Translations under genes and position numbers: made by a program | Source of the DNA: CAYSLC01 sp964431545 | GTDB taxonomy: Bacteria > Desulfobacterota > Desulfobacteria > Desulfobacterales > JAABSP01 | Reading direction: 5' to 3' | DNA length: 22,898 nt | NCBI GenBank assembly: GCA_964431545.1 | Contig: CAYSLC010000072.1 | Span: forward strand, 1-22,898 | Shown here: positions 6,102 through 13,572 of the stretch, one piece after another | Layout: each line of letters begins with the position of its first letter | Numbering within the stretch: the stretch's first letter is position 1 | Notes under the pieces: model-generated | What the model saw: only the letters and a program-made list of their open reading frames with translations | Database searches by the model: none | Told to the model about the DNA's origin: nothing

Positions 6102-9100
6102 TCAGGTCCGGGAGGGGGATGGGTCGGGGGAAGGGATTTCCGGCGCGGGCGGATCCGGTTCCCCGGCCGTTGTTCCGCCGGATTCGTCCCGTCCGGACTC
6201 CCGTAAGGGCGGGTGGAGAACGTCCATGGCCCGCCGGTACCGCCGCCGGAGGGCTCCGCTCTCCGGTTTGGGGACGGGACCGGCCTCCCGCCATCTGGCG
6301 GAGAGTTTCCGGGCCCAGCGGAGGGCGTTCTCCCGGGTCGCCTGATCGTTGCCCGGCACCACCACCAGGTCTTTGTATTCGAGGCCGATGCGCACCTGCT
6401 CCGCGGCCGGGACGTCCCGGTCATCGGGTCCCTGGAAGTGGGGAACCGCCAGCCTGGCCAGCACCTCCAGGTGCGCGCAGATCTCCTCCTTCTTCCGGAG
6501 GTTCTCCAGGCGTTCCCGATCCTGTTGCCGGAACCGCTGGTTGCGCCGTTCGAAGAAGGCGTCGCAGGCGCCCCGGAACCGGCGCCACAGCTCCTGTTCC
6601 GCCCGTCGGGGGGCGGGGCCGATGGTCTTCCAGGTCTTCTGAAGCGATTTGAGGGTCTCCGCCGTCTCCCGCCATTCGGTGGCGTCGGCCAACCGTTCCG
6701 CCTTTTCCGTCAGCTCCTCCTTGAGGCGTCGGTTTTCCGCCTGCCGGGACTGCAACCGGTCGAGATGGGACCGGTACGTTTCGAAGAAGACATCGCACAC
6801 CGTCCGGAACCGGACCCGGATGTCGTCCACATCGGCATCGGGTACCGGCCCCACCGCCTTCCACGTCTCCTGGAGTTCCCGCATCTTCCGGGCGGCGGGC
6901 CGGAGATCCGTTTGTTCTTCCGTCGAGATCAGAAGGGCTTCGGCCCGGTCGCACAGGGCCTGTTTTTTCCGGAGGTTTTCGGGTTTGTCGGCCTCGAGAC
7001 GATCGAAGAAGCCGTTGCAGGCGGCCTGGAACCGATGCCAGAGGGCGTCCGAATCGGTCTTGGGCACCGGTCCCACCGCCTTCCAGCGGCGCTGGAGGTC
7101 CTTGAGGCCCTCCGACGCCGCCCGCCAGTCGTCGGAACCGGACAGCGCCTCCGCCGCCTCGCAGAGCCGGCGCTTCTCCTCCAGATTCTCCTCCCGCCGG
7201 GCGTCCAGGTTCTGATAGAATCGTCTCCGCCGTTCGAAGAAAGCGTTGCAGCGGCCCTGGAATTCCGCCGGCAGGTCCTTCTCCACGCCCCGCGGCAGGG
7301 GGCCGATCTCGTTCCAGCGGGTCTGGGCCGCTTTGATCTCCTCGGCGATGGGCTCCCATCCGGCCGGTTCGGGGAGATCCCCGTCCTCGCGGTCAAGAAA
7401 GGGGGTGAGGTCGCAAACCCGCTGAAAGAGGGAGGTTTTCTCCACCAGACATCGATCGTGGACCCGGTCACAGGCCGCCTGGAACCGGTCCCGGATCTCC
7501 CGGCTCTTCTCCCTGGAGACGGGCCCCACGGCTTTCCAACGGGCCTGGGTCTCCCGGACCACCCCGGCGATCCCCGGCGTCTCCCCGGAATCCGCCAGGG
7601 CCTCCACGATCACGCACAGCTCCGTCTTCTGGTTCAGGTTGGCCCATCGCTCCCATTCCAGGGCATCCCAGAATTCCCGCTGTTTTTGGAAAAACCGCTC
7701 GCAGGCGTCGGTGAAGCGCTCCTCCAGGGGCTCCTTGAGGACCCGGAACGCCGGGTCGGCCGTCTCCCATTCCGATTTGGCGGCCAGGACCTCCCGTTCC
7801 AGCCCCATCCGATCCGTGGCCTCCACCGCGGCCTCCACCTGTTCGCAGAGCCGGTGGAAGCGCTTCTCCCGGCGAAGCATCTCTTCCGCCCGCGCCGCCT
7901 CGTAAGCCTCCGCCTCGGCCTGGAACCGGTCCGCGGCCTTTTGGAAGCGGTCCCGGAGATCGGCGGGGGCGCCCCCGCCGCCGGAGGTCTCCACTTCCCA
8001 TTCGGCCGTCAGGTCAGAGAGGGCCTCGGTCCGGGTTCTCTGCTCCTCCCGGCTGCGGATCGGCTCCGACGCCAGCTTCTCGGCCCGTTGGCAGAGAGCG
8101 GCCAGGCCGGCCCGGAACTCCCGATGTTTCTCGGCCCGGCGACGGCCTTCGTCCATCCGTCGGCGGCAGCGGGCCGCGGCCTCGTCGAAGCGCTCCTTCA
8201 GGCTCGTGTGGAGGGCCTCGGCCAGGGGGTCCCGATCCGTCCGGTGCCAGCGGCTTTCCAGCCGCGCCAGCTCTTCCCCGATCTCCTCCCCATGGCCCTC
8301 CGGGGCCGTCTCCCCGATGCGGTCCGCCAGGGCTTCCGCGGCCTCGCAGAGTTCCGTGAAGGTGGTCCAGGAAGCTTCCTTCCGTCTTGATCGCTCCAGG
8401 GCCGCGGCAACCTCGGCCCGGGCCGTCTCGAACCGCCGGCGGAGGGGGTGTCGGTGGCCGGGATCGAGGCGGTCCCAGTCCGCTTCGATCTCTTCGGCCG
8501 TCCCGGTTACCTCCGGCGCTCCTCCCGGGCGATCCACGGTTTCGGGCAGTGCCTCCAGCCGTTCACACAACGCCGCCAAGGGGGGCGCGTTGGGGTCCTC
8601 CAGGACCGAACCTTCGGTCAGGGTGTCGGCCTTGGTCTCGGCCGCCCGCCTCACCTTCTTGTTGGTGGCGTTCTTGGCCACCCACCGGAGATCGTCGACG
8701 TGTTCCAGGCGATGGACGGCGGCGAGCCCGGGCTTGAGGCCGCAGTTGCTCCGGGTGATCCGTCGGATCACGGCCGGGGTCTCGATCCGCTCCACCGCCG
8801 CCGTCCTCACCTCCGGGGAGGGTGCTTCGGCGGCCACCCGGGCCACCAGGGCCTCCTCGGAGAGATGGTCCAGAAGGCCGACCCGTGCTCCGTCCTCCAT
8901 GTCGGGATCCCGGAGGATCTGATCGAGGTAGTAATCGTGGAGGCGGTTTCGGGCCGCCTCCACGACCCCGGGTTCCGGATCGGTCCGGGTGACTTCGTCC
9001 AGTACGCGCGGGTCCGCCACCTTCACCACGGCGGTGATCCGAACGTCGGGGTCGGGGTCTCCGCCGAGGATCCGCCGAAGGATCGGGCCTGAGTCGGGTC

Positions 9101-9182
9101 CTTCCATCTCCAGAATCGCCTTGCGGCGGACCTGGGGGTTGCTGTGTTTCCACTTGGGGGAAAGGAGATCCCTGAGCGCCAT
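6102..9182 (-). CDS. Large DUF349-repeat protein with HEAT-like N terminus
   Basis: The protein has 1026 residues and is soluble and highly charged, with no signal peptide or membrane segment. Residues 1 to about 190 contain short helical units (for example NPQVRRKAILEM and DPDVRITAVVKVADPRV) resembling HEAT repeats. From about 200 onward a unit of about 76 residues recurs, centred on a W-x-x-(V/I)-G-P motif and followed by a RF-x-x-(A/V)-C-(D/N)-x-FF helix. Clear copies have their Trp at 549, 623, 700, 774, 851 and 964. Degenerate copies lie at 236, 312, 395 and 472. This is the DUF349 pattern, whose function is unknown. The start at 9182 has AAGGA upstream and a near-consensus promoter at 9226-9254. 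A terminator follows the stop, so the gene is a single transcription unit. The Pro/Ser-rich tail is probably disordered. Confidence 0.85.
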   Translation of the reverse strand: MALRDLLSPKWKHSNPQVRRKAILEMEGPDSGPILRRILGGDPDPDVRITAVVKVADPRVLDEVTRTDPEPGVVEAARNRLHDYYLDQILRDPDMEDGARVGLLDHLSEEALVARVAAEAPSPEVRTAAVERIETPAVIRRITRSNCGLKPGLAAVHRLEHVDDLRWVAKNATNKKVRRAAETKADTLTEGSVLEDPNAPPLAALCERLEALPETVDRPGGAPEVTGTAEEIEADWDRLDPGHRHPLRRRFETARAEVAAALERSRRKEASWTTFTELCEAAEALADRIGETAPEGHGEEIGEELARLESRWHRTDRDPLAEALHTSLKERFDEAAARCRRRMDEGRRRAEKHREFRAGLAALCQRAEKLASEPIRSREEQRTRTEALSDLTAEWEVETSGGGGAPADLRDRFQKAADRFQAEAEAYEAARAEEMLRREKRFHRLCEQVEAAVEATDRMGLEREVLAAKSEWETADPAFRVLKEPLEERFTDACERFFQKQREFWDALEWERWANLNQKTELCVIVEALADSGETPGIAGVVRETQARWKAVGPVSREKSREIRDRFQAACDRVHDRCLVEKTSLFQRVCDLTPFLDREDGDLPEPAGWEPIAEEIKAAQTRWNEIGPLPRGVEKDLPAEFQGRCNAFFERRRRFYQNLDARREENLEEKRRLCEAAEALSGSDDWRAASEGLKDLQRRWKAVGPVPKTDSDALWHRFQAACNGFFDRLEADKPENLRKKQALCDRAEALLISTEEQTDLRPAARKMRELQETWKAVGPVPDADVDDIRVRFRTVCDVFFETYRSHLDRLQSRQAENRRLKEELTEKAERLADATEWRETAETLKSLQKTWKTIGPAPRRAEQELWRRFRGACDAFFERRNQRFRQQDRERLENLRKKEEICAHLEVLARLAVPHFQGPDDRDVPAAEQVRIGLEYKDLVVVPGNDQATRENALRWARKLSARWREAGPVPKPESGALRRRYRRAMDVLHPPLRESGRDESGGTTAGEPDPPAPEIPSPDPSPSRT

Positions 9183-9225
9183 CGGTCTGTTTTCCTTATC
9201 TCATTGGTATGAAACGTGTCGCGGG

Positions 9226-9254
9226 ATTATACGATGTGGCGGGCACCTTTTCAA
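9226..9254 (-). promoter_or_regulatory. Sigma-70-type promoter for the DUF349 gene
   Basis: On the minus strand TTGAAA (9254-9249) is separated by exactly 17 bases from a perfect TATAAT (9231-9226). Transcription would start near 9219, giving a leader of about 37 bases before the ATG at 9182. It is the best promoter match in the window. Confidence 0.8.
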
Positions 9255-9334
9255 GTCTCTCCGAGGCAGTCTCTCCGTGTCGATCCGCCGAGGGGCGGTG
9301 TGGACGACGGAGCGACGGGAGGGGGACGGCGGGG

Positions 9335-10270
9335 TCAGAAATTCAACCGGATGTGGCCGAAGGCGGCCGGGGCGGTCTCGGACAGAGAGGAGCCTTCGCT
9401 TCCCACCGGGATCTGGGCCGAGAGGCTCAGATCCATGACCGTCCCCGCGCTCCACACCAGCCACGGGTTGATCATCACGGAGGGATCATTGGCATTGATG
9501 ATGTTGTACAGCTCCACAGAGGTCATCTCGGTGAGCGGATAGGCGGCGCCGACAAAGAGGTTGTCCCGGCCCAGGGATCGCTTCTCGCCGGCGAGGTAGG
9601 CCAGCCGGTCGTTCAAGGAGTAGGCTTCCGGGGAGGCGCCGCCGCTCTGGTCCTGAAAGTATTCCAGGACCAGGTAAAGGCTGTTTCCGAAGGTGTAGTC
9701 GATCCCCACCAGAAACCGGGCATGGTCCTCTTTGAACTCGGCCTCCTCCAGCGGGTCGACGGCCCCGCTCTCCGGATCGAGCCACGCGTGCCCCCCTCCG
9801 GCATGGAGGCCCAGGCCGCCCACCCGGGCGGTCAAGTCCGCGGCCACCAGGCGCCATCGAACGGGGATGGTCGCCTTTTCCGGGGTGAACCCCTCCCCGC
9901 TCTCCTGAAAGTCGGTCCGCTCCCGGGTCCCTTGGGTGTAGTGGAGGGCCAGGTCCCAGATCTCGCCGCGTCTTTCCATCCGCAGGTGGTAGGCCCCCTC
10001 CCGGGGGTTCGGCCCATCCGGGTTTTCCGATTCCCTGGGGTCCCCGAGGGTGTGCAAGGCGCTGATCTCGTTGGCGCCTCCGACGGTGCGGCGGAACCGT
10101 CCACCGTCGTCCATCGTTTCCCGGTCCTGGCGGTCGACCAGCAGTCTCTCCATCGCCCGATCGCCCGAACCGGGCTCCCTCTCCCCGCCGACGGCCGTGC
10201 CCGTCAGCCAGAGGCAGGGGAGAAGGGGAAGGATGTAGAGGATGTATCGGTGGATTCTGCTTTCCATCAT
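9335..10270 (-). CDS. Putative outer-membrane beta-barrel protein
   Basis: The protein has 311 residues starting at the first of two adjacent ATG codons (10270, 10267), with AAAGGTG about 11 bases upstream. The open frame extends to 10441, but the added residues are not protein-like. Residues 1 to about 29 are a signal peptide (basic SRIHRY, then ILYILPLLPCLWLTGTAV). The body alternates polar and hydrophobic residues in strand-like segments, such as EIWDLALHYTQG, LYLVLEYFQD and TSVELYNIINA. The chain ends in GHIRLNF, and a terminal Phe is the classic outer-membrane insertion signal. It resembles porin-like or transport-associated barrels of Gram-negative anaerobes, but no specific family or substrate can be named. 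The promoter is not obvious. The downstream DUF349 gene has its own promoter. Confidence 0.75.
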   Translation of the reverse strand: MMESRIHRYILYILPLLPCLWLTGTAVGGEREPGSGDRAMERLLVDRQDRETMDDGGRFRRTVGGANEISALHTLGDPRESENPDGPNPREGAYHLRMERRGEIWDLALHYTQGTRERTDFQESGEGFTPEKATIPVRWRLVAADLTARVGGLGLHAGGGHAWLDPESGAVDPLEEAEFKEDHARFLVGIDYTFGNSLYLVLEYFQDQSGGASPEAYSLNDRLAYLAGEKRSLGRDNLFVGAAYPLTEMTSVELYNIINANDPSVMINPWLVWSAGTVMDLSLSAQIPVGSEGSSLSETAPAAFGHIRLNF

Positions 10271-10707
10271 ACCCGATGCCGCACCTTTGTTTCGGACCTT
10301 GGACGCCGCTTCGCCGATTTGGCGGGCAAGCAATATCCCGCAACCGAATCCGGGGACGGCCCACCGGCTGTCCGGCACCGCTCGGAACCTGCTCGGTAGG
10401 TCCGGAAGCGGGGGACCAGAGTGAATTCCCGACCTTAACAAGTGTACCGTAATCTAGCACAGCTCTGTTTCCGATGCAAGGTTTTCGATCCCCGGGTTTT
10501 TCGGCCCATGGTTCGAGCCTTCGGGTTTCGGTTTCCCGGCGGCGGGCCATTGGGTGGGGGGCAGATTCACAGAAAACGCTTCCTAATTGAGAATGAGAAT
10601 GGTAACCTGATTCTATCCGGATCAAAACGGTTTTCCCCGAACCGAATTGCCAGGACCCGGATTCCCGATACCGGATCCTGGACATCCAAAACCGAAAGGA
10701 GACATTC
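10271..10707. other. Divergent intergenic region between the barrel gene and the DUF362 unit
   Basis: 437 bases with no supported gene. Both flanking genes are transcribed outward, so promoters for each must lie here. For the plus strand, a weak TTGAGA (10587-10592) with TTCTAT 18 bases on is the best candidate, and it overlaps the Fur-like sequence at 10589-10607. No convincing minus-strand promoter is visible. The stretch 10480-10560 is unstructured and GC-rich. Confidence 0.5.
10589..10607 (+). promoter_or_regulatory. Possible Fur-like iron box
   Basis: GAGAATGAGAATGGTAACC matches the 19-base Fur consensus GATAATGATAATCATTATC at 13 positions by eye, mainly as two tandem GAGAAT hexamers. 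It overlaps a weak candidate promoter about 100 bases before the DUF362-polyferredoxin unit, whose products are rich in iron-sulfur clusters. Confidence 0.25.
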
Positions 10708-11640
10708 ATGGATTTCATGAGCGAAAGAATCGATCGACGGCGGTTTCTCAAATACCAGCTGCGGGGCGCGCTCTATTTGGGGGCCGCCGGGCTCATGCTC
10801 CCGTCGGGGCTTCGGGCCGCGTCCACGCCCGATATCGGCGTGGCCAAGGGCGGCCCGGCCGCCGCGGCCCGGGCCGCCGTGGAACTGCTCGGCGGCATGG
10901 GCCGTTTCGTCAAGAAGGGCCAGCGGGTGGTGATCAAGCCGAACATGAGCTTCCCGGTGCCGCCGGAACGGGCCTCCAACACCCATCCGGAGGTGGTGCG
11001 GGCCCTGGCGGCCATGTGCAAGGAGGCGGGCGCGGGCCGTGTGCTCGTCCTCGACAACCCCCTGGGCCCCGAGGAACTCTGCCTGGAGACCTCCGGCATC
11101 TCGGAAGCCTGCCGGGTGGTGGATGACCGGATGGTCCACATGGTCACCGATCCCTCCCGGTACCGGGAGACCAAGATCCCCAAGGGGAAGCGGATGACCG
11201 AGACCGACATCATGAAGGATGTCCTCGGCGCCGATGTCCTCATCGCCGCGCCGGTGGCCAAATCCCATTCCGGAGCCGGGGTGAGCCTCTCCATGAAGGG
11301 GATGATGGGGCTCATCCAGAACCGGATGACCATGCACCGGCTCGATCTCCATACCACCATCGTGGATCTGGCCACCGTGCTCAAGGCTGATCTGGCCGTC
11401 ATCGACGCCACACGGGTCCTCTCCACCGGCGGGCCGGGGGGGCCGGGGAAGGTGCTGAAACCGAACACGGTCATCGCCTCCGCGGATATGGTGGCCGCCG
11501 ACGCCTATGCGGTTTCGGCATTCGAATGGTACGGGAAAAAATACCGCCCCGACCAGGTCCGACACGTCCGCGAGGCCCACGAGCGGGGCTTGGGCCGCAT
11601 GGATATCGAGAACCTTCAGGTGAAGACCGTCAGCCTTTGA
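10708..11640 (+). CDS. Tat-exported DUF362 domain protein
   Basis: The protein has 310 residues. AAAGGAG (10695-10701) precedes ATG 10708. The N terminus carries a twin-arginine motif, DRRRFLKYQ (residues 9-17), then a hydrophobic segment and a likely cleavage after GLRA, so the mature protein is periplasmic and probably exported folded or with a cofactor. The body has the DUF362 signature: VVIKPNMS near 70-77, NTHPEVVRALA, the ADVLIAAPVAKSHSGAGVSLSMKG region, and VIDATRVL. There is no cysteine cluster of its own; redox centres are presumably supplied by the partner. Its TGA overlaps the ATG of the polyferredoxin gene (TGATG at 11638-11642), indicating translational coupling and a shared function, probably in periplasmic or membrane electron transfer. 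The exact reaction is unknown. Confidence 0.88.
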   Translation: MDFMSERIDRRRFLKYQLRGALYLGAAGLMLPSGLRAASTPDIGVAKGGPAAAARAAVELLGGMGRFVKKGQRVVIKPNMSFPVPPERASNTHPEVVRALAAMCKEAGAGRVLVLDNPLGPEELCLETSGISEACRVVDDRMVHMVTDPSRYRETKIPKGKRMTETDIMKDVLGADVLIAAPVAKSHSGAGVSLSMKGMMGLIQNRMTMHRLDLHTTIVDLATVLKADLAVIDATRVLSTGGPGGPGKVLKPNTVIASADMVAADAYAVSAFEWYGKKYRPDQVRHVREAHERGLGRMDIENLQVKTVSL

Positions 11641-13412
11641 TGGGGTTTCGACGGATCGCCCAGGCCGTCTGCCTCGCGCTTTTCCTCGGCCTGCTGCTGG
11701 CCGCTGCCGGGGGGGCGGTCGCCGGGGCGGACCTCTTTCTCCGCCTCGATCCGGGACTGGCCGCCGGGACCGGACTCGCCGCCCGGTGGGTGGGGGCGTG
11801 GGCCCTGCCGGCGGCCCTGGTGATCCTCTCCGCCCTTTTGGCCGGGCGGGTCTTCTGCGGATACGTCTGCCCCATGGGCACCACCATCGACTGCGGGGAC
11901 CGGCTGGTCCGGGGGCGGCGGAAGGGGGACCGGCTGGGCCGGGACCTTTCGGGGCTCAAGTACGGGCTCCTCGCCTTCGTTCTCGGGGCGGCGGCCCTGG
12001 GGATCTCCCTGGTCTTCCTGGTATCCCCCCTGCCGCTCATCACCCGCTTCTACGGGCTGGTCCTCCAGCCGGTTGCGGCCCTGTCCGGAGATCAGATCCT
12101 CCAGTGGGTCCGGCCCCTGGCCGACCATTTCGACATCCGGCGGCTCATGTACGCGGAAATCGACACGCCCCGGTTTGCCACCCAGCTCTTCGTCCTCTTC
12201 TTCTTCGTCGGGGTCTTCGCCGCCGCCCTTCTGACCCCCCGGTTCTGGTGCCGATACCTCTGCCCCTCCGGGGCCCTGCTCGCCCTCTGCTCCCCGCGGC
12301 CCCGGGTGGGGCGGCGGGTGGACGATTCCTGCATTCAGTGCGGCAAGTGCGCCGAAAAGTGCCCCATGGCGGCCATTCCACAAGCATCCCCGGAGGTTAC
12401 TCGGAGCCGGGAATGTATCGTCTGCCGGACCTGCGAGGCAATCTGCCCGGTGGATGCGATCCATTTCGGAACCGGCCGGAGCGAGGTCCGGGTGGAGGGA
12501 TACGCCCCCTCCCTGTCCCGCCGGGGCTTCCTCTTCTCCGGACTGGCCGGGGCGGGGACCGCCGCCCTCTCCTTGACCGGGCTCCATGCCGTGCACGGGA
12601 AGGCGGCCGAGGGACAGGTCCGGCCGGAGCGGCTCATCCGCCCGCCGGCGGCCCTGCCCGAACCCGCGTTCCTCTCCCGGTGCGTCCGGTGCGGGGAATG
12701 CATGGTCGCCTGCCCCACCAACACCCTCCAGCCCATCTGGTTCGCCGCCGGCTTTCCGGCCCTGTTCAGCCCGGCGGTGACCCCAAGGCGGGGCTACTGC
12801 GACCCCCGGTGCCACCGGTGCGCCCAGGTCTGCCCCACCGAGGCGATCCGGGCCCTGCCGCCGGCCCAGCGGATCCGGGCCAAGACCGGCACCGCCATCA
12901 TCTACCGGCAGAAGTGCCTCGCCTGGGAGCACAAGAAAAGCTGCATGGTCTGCGACGAGGTCTGCCCCTTCGACGCCATCGACTTCAGGCGGGAGCCGGG
13001 GAACCCCTATCCGGTCCCCCATGTCCGGGAGACCCGATGCGCGGGTTGCGGCTACTGCGAGCACTTCTGTCCGGTCCAAAACGATCCGGCCATCGTGGTC
13101 ATCCCCATGGGGGCCCTGCGCCTCGATCACGGGGAGTACCGGGAAGCGGCCCGGGCCCAGGGACTCGATCTTCGGCTGAAGGCGAAGGCCGGCGCGGAGG
13201 GATATCCGCCCTCCGGCGGATCGGCGCCGGAGTTCGGGACCGGGACCTCCGAAGGGACGGCTCCGGGATTTGATACCGGGACCTCCGAGGATACGGCACC
13301 CGGGTTCGATGCCGGAGGGGGCGGATTCCCGGCGTATTCCGGAGACGGCGCCGGGCCATCCGATCTTGCGCCCGGATTTGACGCCGGCGGCGGTGGTTCA
13401 CCAAAGGAATGA
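11640..13412 (+). CDS. Membrane polyferredoxin, NapH-NapG-like fusion with Gly-rich tail
   Basis: The protein has 590 residues and starts at the ATG overlapping the previous stop; the open frame extends further up but inside the DUF362 gene. Residues 1-215 are membrane-embedded, with hydrophobic segments near 7-30, 52-69, 107-128 and 181-199. They carry the NapH-type motifs CGYVCP (73-78) and CRYLCP (204-209). Two [4Fe-4S] motifs follow: C231/234/237/241 and C259/262/265/269. SRRGFLF (293-299) with a hydrophobic run resembles an internal twin-arginine signal and marks the start of a NapG/MauM-like half. That half has four further clusters: C348/351/354/358, C387/391/394/398, C426/435/438/442 and C467/470/473/477. 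The last ~65 residues are a Gly/Ser/Thr/Pro-rich repeat tail (APGFDAGGGG units) not expected in either parent family. It likely transfers electrons between the quinone pool and the periplasmic DUF362 partner. Confidence 0.85.
   Translation: MGFRRIAQAVCLALFLGLLLAAAGGAVAGADLFLRLDPGLAAGTGLAARWVGAWALPAALVILSALLAGRVFCGYVCPMGTTIDCGDRLVRGRRKGDRLGRDLSGLKYGLLAFVLGAAALGISLVFLVSPLPLITRFYGLVLQPVAALSGDQILQWVRPLADHFDIRRLMYAEIDTPRFATQLFVLFFFVGVFAAALLTPRFWCRYLCPSGALLALCSPRPRVGRRVDDSCIQCGKCAEKCPMAAIPQASPEVTRSRECIVCRTCEAICPVDAIHFGTGRSEVRVEGYAPSLSRRGFLFSGLAGAGTAALSLTGLHAVHGKAAEGQVRPERLIRPPAALPEPAFLSRCVRCGECMVACPTNTLQPIWFAAGFPALFSPAVTPRRGYCDPRCHRCAQVCPTEAIRALPPAQRIRAKTGTAIIYRQKCLAWEHKKSCMVCDEVCPFDAIDFRREPGNPYPVPHVRETRCAGCGYCEHFCPVQNDPAIVVIPMGALRLDHGEYREAARAQGLDLRLKAKAGAEGYPPSGGSAPEFGTGTSEGTAPGFDTGTSEDTAPGFDAGGGGFPAYSGDGAGPSDLAPGFDAGGGGSPKE
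13239..13310 (+). repeat. Two tandem 36-base units in the polyferredoxin tail
   Basis: Units at 13239-13274 and 13275-13310 both begin ACCGGGACCTCCGA and encode GTSE(G/D)TAPGFD. A further APGFDAGGGG unit follows after a short spacer, at residues 577-586. Confidence 0.75.
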
Positions 13413-13429
13413 ACCGGTTTGGAAGGCAC
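13261..13429 (+). repeat. Direct repeat, copy A (end of the polyferredoxin gene)
   Basis: This segment, including the stop codon and 17 bases beyond it, recurs at 14790-14959 with about 85% identity by hand alignment and one single-base indel. The shared block cgatcttgcgcccggatt is identical in both copies. The two copies enclose the ATPase gene at 13573-14724. Confidence 0.85.
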
Positions 13430-13517
13430 ATAGCGGTTCTCACGGATTTACCGGACGAATCGGTCCTTTTCTAAATATCGTTCAAATCATCTTTCCTAAA
13501 ATATCCTATATCTCCGT

Positions 13518-13562
13518 TCAACCTTGAAAATCTTCTATTGACTTGACGATTTTCAAGGTTGA
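13518..13562. repeat. 15-base perfect inverted repeat (probable operator of the ATPase gene)
   Basis: TCAACCTTGAAAATC (13518-13532) and GATTTTCAAGGTTGA (13548-13562) are perfect reverse complements separated by 15 bases. The right arm fills the spacer between the -35 and -10 of the promoter at 13538-13566, so a dimeric repressor or a cruciform here would block transcription. Confidence 0.75.
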
Positions 13563-13566
13563 TAAT
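13538..13566 (+). promoter_or_regulatory. Sigma-70-type promoter of the ATPase gene
   Basis: TTGACT (13538-13543) is followed by 17 bases and GATAAT (13561-13566). The expected start point is near 13573, which is the ATG itself, so the mRNA may be leaderless. A short AGGA (13567-13570) lies only two bases from the ATG. Confidence 0.65.
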
Positions 13567-13572
13567 AGGACC

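Noticed and set aside
6213..8390. Very long plus-strand open frame opposite the DUF349 gene
   Set aside because: It is a GC-driven antisense frame with Pro/Arg/Gly-rich composition and no motifs; the minus strand has a clear repeated domain, promoter and terminator.
11616..13130. Long minus-strand open frame opposite the polyferredoxin
   Set aside because: The plus strand encodes six cysteine-cluster motifs; the antisense frame has only low-complexity Gly/Pro/Asp composition.
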